From: Dermatophagoides farinae
Lineage: Eukaryota > Arthropoda > Arachnida > Sarcoptiformes > Pyroglyphidae
Direction: 5' to 3'
Assembly: GCF_024713945.1 (NCBI RefSeq)
Contig: NC_134682.1
Location: 434,001 to 498,000, forward strand
Length of the DNA: 64,000 nucleotides
Below are positions 62,956-64,000 of this stretch, piece after piece. Each line of letters opens with the position of its first letter. Position 1 is the stretch's first letter. The notes below the pieces were generated by a model, which was not told where the DNA came from, did no database searches, and was given only the letters and a program-made list of their open reading frames with translations. The translations under genes were made by a program, and so were the position numbers.

Positions 62956-64000
62956 GGTCAGTGTGTTGTTGTTGTGTGCATTTGGTTCGATTCTCATCAT
63001 TCAGTTGTCATCGGTTTTATCATCATCATCATCATCATTATCTTTTTATTTATAAGTTTCATTGTCATTTTGATGACAATATCATCATCATATGAGACAT
63101 AGACATTTTATGTGAGCAACAAGTTTATTAATACAGGTCAAAATCAGGTTTAGCCTTCAAAAAAAAAAATGATGAAAGAAATCCATCCAGATTTATGAAT
63201 GGATGATTTTTTTCCCTGTTCTTGATTTTGGATTCATTTTATTTATTTACACACACTCACACAAACACACACACGGTATTCGTTTGTCATCAAAGATCTT
63301 ATCGATTAAAATCATTCAATTTGACTGAAGAGATGGGAAAAAATCCAATCCGAATCTATTGACCGATGAATCGATGATGATGTGGACATTTTTGTTTTGT
63401 TTTTTTTTTACTCTAACTTACTTCACAAACATCCAAATCAGTTGTTGTTGTTGTTGTTGTTGCTAAAAATAACAAAAGAAAATCATTCACCATCATTCAT
63501 TCATTCATTCATCCAAAACTGATTGGTCATTCTCACATCCATCTCCATCATCATCATCATCATCATCATCATTGGATAGCTTCTGGATCGATGATGGTGC
63601 CAAACAAAAGCCGAAAAAAAATCCAGGTTCAGATTGCCGGGTTTATTTATTTTTTTTTTTTTTTGTTTGAATTTGAATCACACATTTGTGAATTGGAAAA
63701 AAAGTGGAAAAAAATTTTTTTTTTCGATGATGATGATGATGATTATTTATTGACCGAAACTAAAATTACAGTTGTTGTTGTTGTTGTTGTTGCGAGATAG
63801 AAAAAAAAATAATGTTATGTTAGAGTGGTGAATCCAAATTCAATTAGATACACGCGTTGCTTGTAATGTAATGTTTGTTGAAAATGAAAGAATGAAAATT
63901 TCCACCGCCTACTACTACTACTATTACTACTAGATCGATGGATGGATTTGGAAAAAAAAAGATATGGGCATAATAATAATCGATTGATGATTGAATACCT

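Larger units (their letters stand above)
37544..64000. other. 26 kb repeat-rich region without a confirmed gene
   Basis: No ORF here resembles a known family. The open frames are short and mostly encode His, Asn, Phe, Lys, Met or Val runs from (CAT)n, (CAA)n, (GAT)n and homopolymers. Sequence is dense in T/A runs, (CA)n/(GT)n, (CAA)n/(GTT)n and (GAT)n. It may be a long first intron and 5' regulatory region of the PDZ gene, or intergenic DNA, or hold widely spaced exons of another gene that continues past 64000. A few splice-bounded open segments are listed among the findings. Confidence 0.6.

Noticed and set aside
62979-62995. GGTTCGATTCTC resembling a tRNA B-box on the plus strand
   Set aside because: Upstream sequence is a T run and GTT repeats; no A-box or cloverleaf can be formed.

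Overview
The window looks like nuclear DNA of a small, AT-rich arthropod genome. The best guess is an astigmatid mite of the dust-mite or scab-mite type. That is inferred from compact genes with many 55-80 bp introns, abundant (GAT)n, (CAA)n and (CA)n microsatellites and Asn/Gln/Ser-rich tracts; no marker proves the species.

Positions 1-25,000 are gene-dense and hold housekeeping genes on both strands. In order: a mitochondrial dicarboxylate carrier (SLC25A10, minus, cut by the window edge); a small unrecognised ORF (plus); the nucleoporin NUP37 (minus); a PRELI-domain protein resembling the N-terminus of SEC14L1 (minus); the exosome ring subunit RRP42/EXOSC7 (plus); the TORC1 scaffold RAPTOR (plus, seven exons); the mitochondrial rRNA methyltransferase MRM2 (minus); an intron-containing tRNA-Ala(AGC) (minus); LSM6 (plus); mitochondrial leucyl-tRNA synthetase LARS2 (minus); the SAGA subunit TAF6L (plus); and an SLC46-type transporter (minus). 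They are not an operon. Several pairs sit tail to tail (small ORF/NUP37, RPTOR/MRM2, LSM6/LARS2, TAF6L/SLC46) or share a short divergent promoter (LARS2/TAF6L, MRM2/LSM6). MRM2, LARS2 and SLC25A10 act in mitochondria; NUP37, LSM6, EXOSC7 and TAF6L act in nuclear RNA or chromatin processes.

Positions 25,522-37,543 hold one large minus-strand gene for a multi-PDZ scaffold. Its last two PDZ domains resemble those of IL16/PDZD2 and insect big bang. It has long Ser/Asn/Gln/His tracts, a likely alternative exon, and one frame break in a short AAT repeat.

Positions 37,544-64,000 hold no gene I can confirm. The region is dominated by homopolymers and di- and trinucleotide repeats and is probably a long 5' intron or intergenic region. 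A few short, splice-bounded open segments are reported as hypotheses only.

The most distinctive findings are two tiny DNA-transposon MITEs with clean target-site duplications (pogo-type in RPTOR intron 1, hAT-type beside MRM2), the intron in tRNA-Ala, a SEC14L1-like gene reduced to its PRELI domain, and apparent frameshifts in LARS2 and the PDZ gene. I saw no convincing novel multi-gene system.
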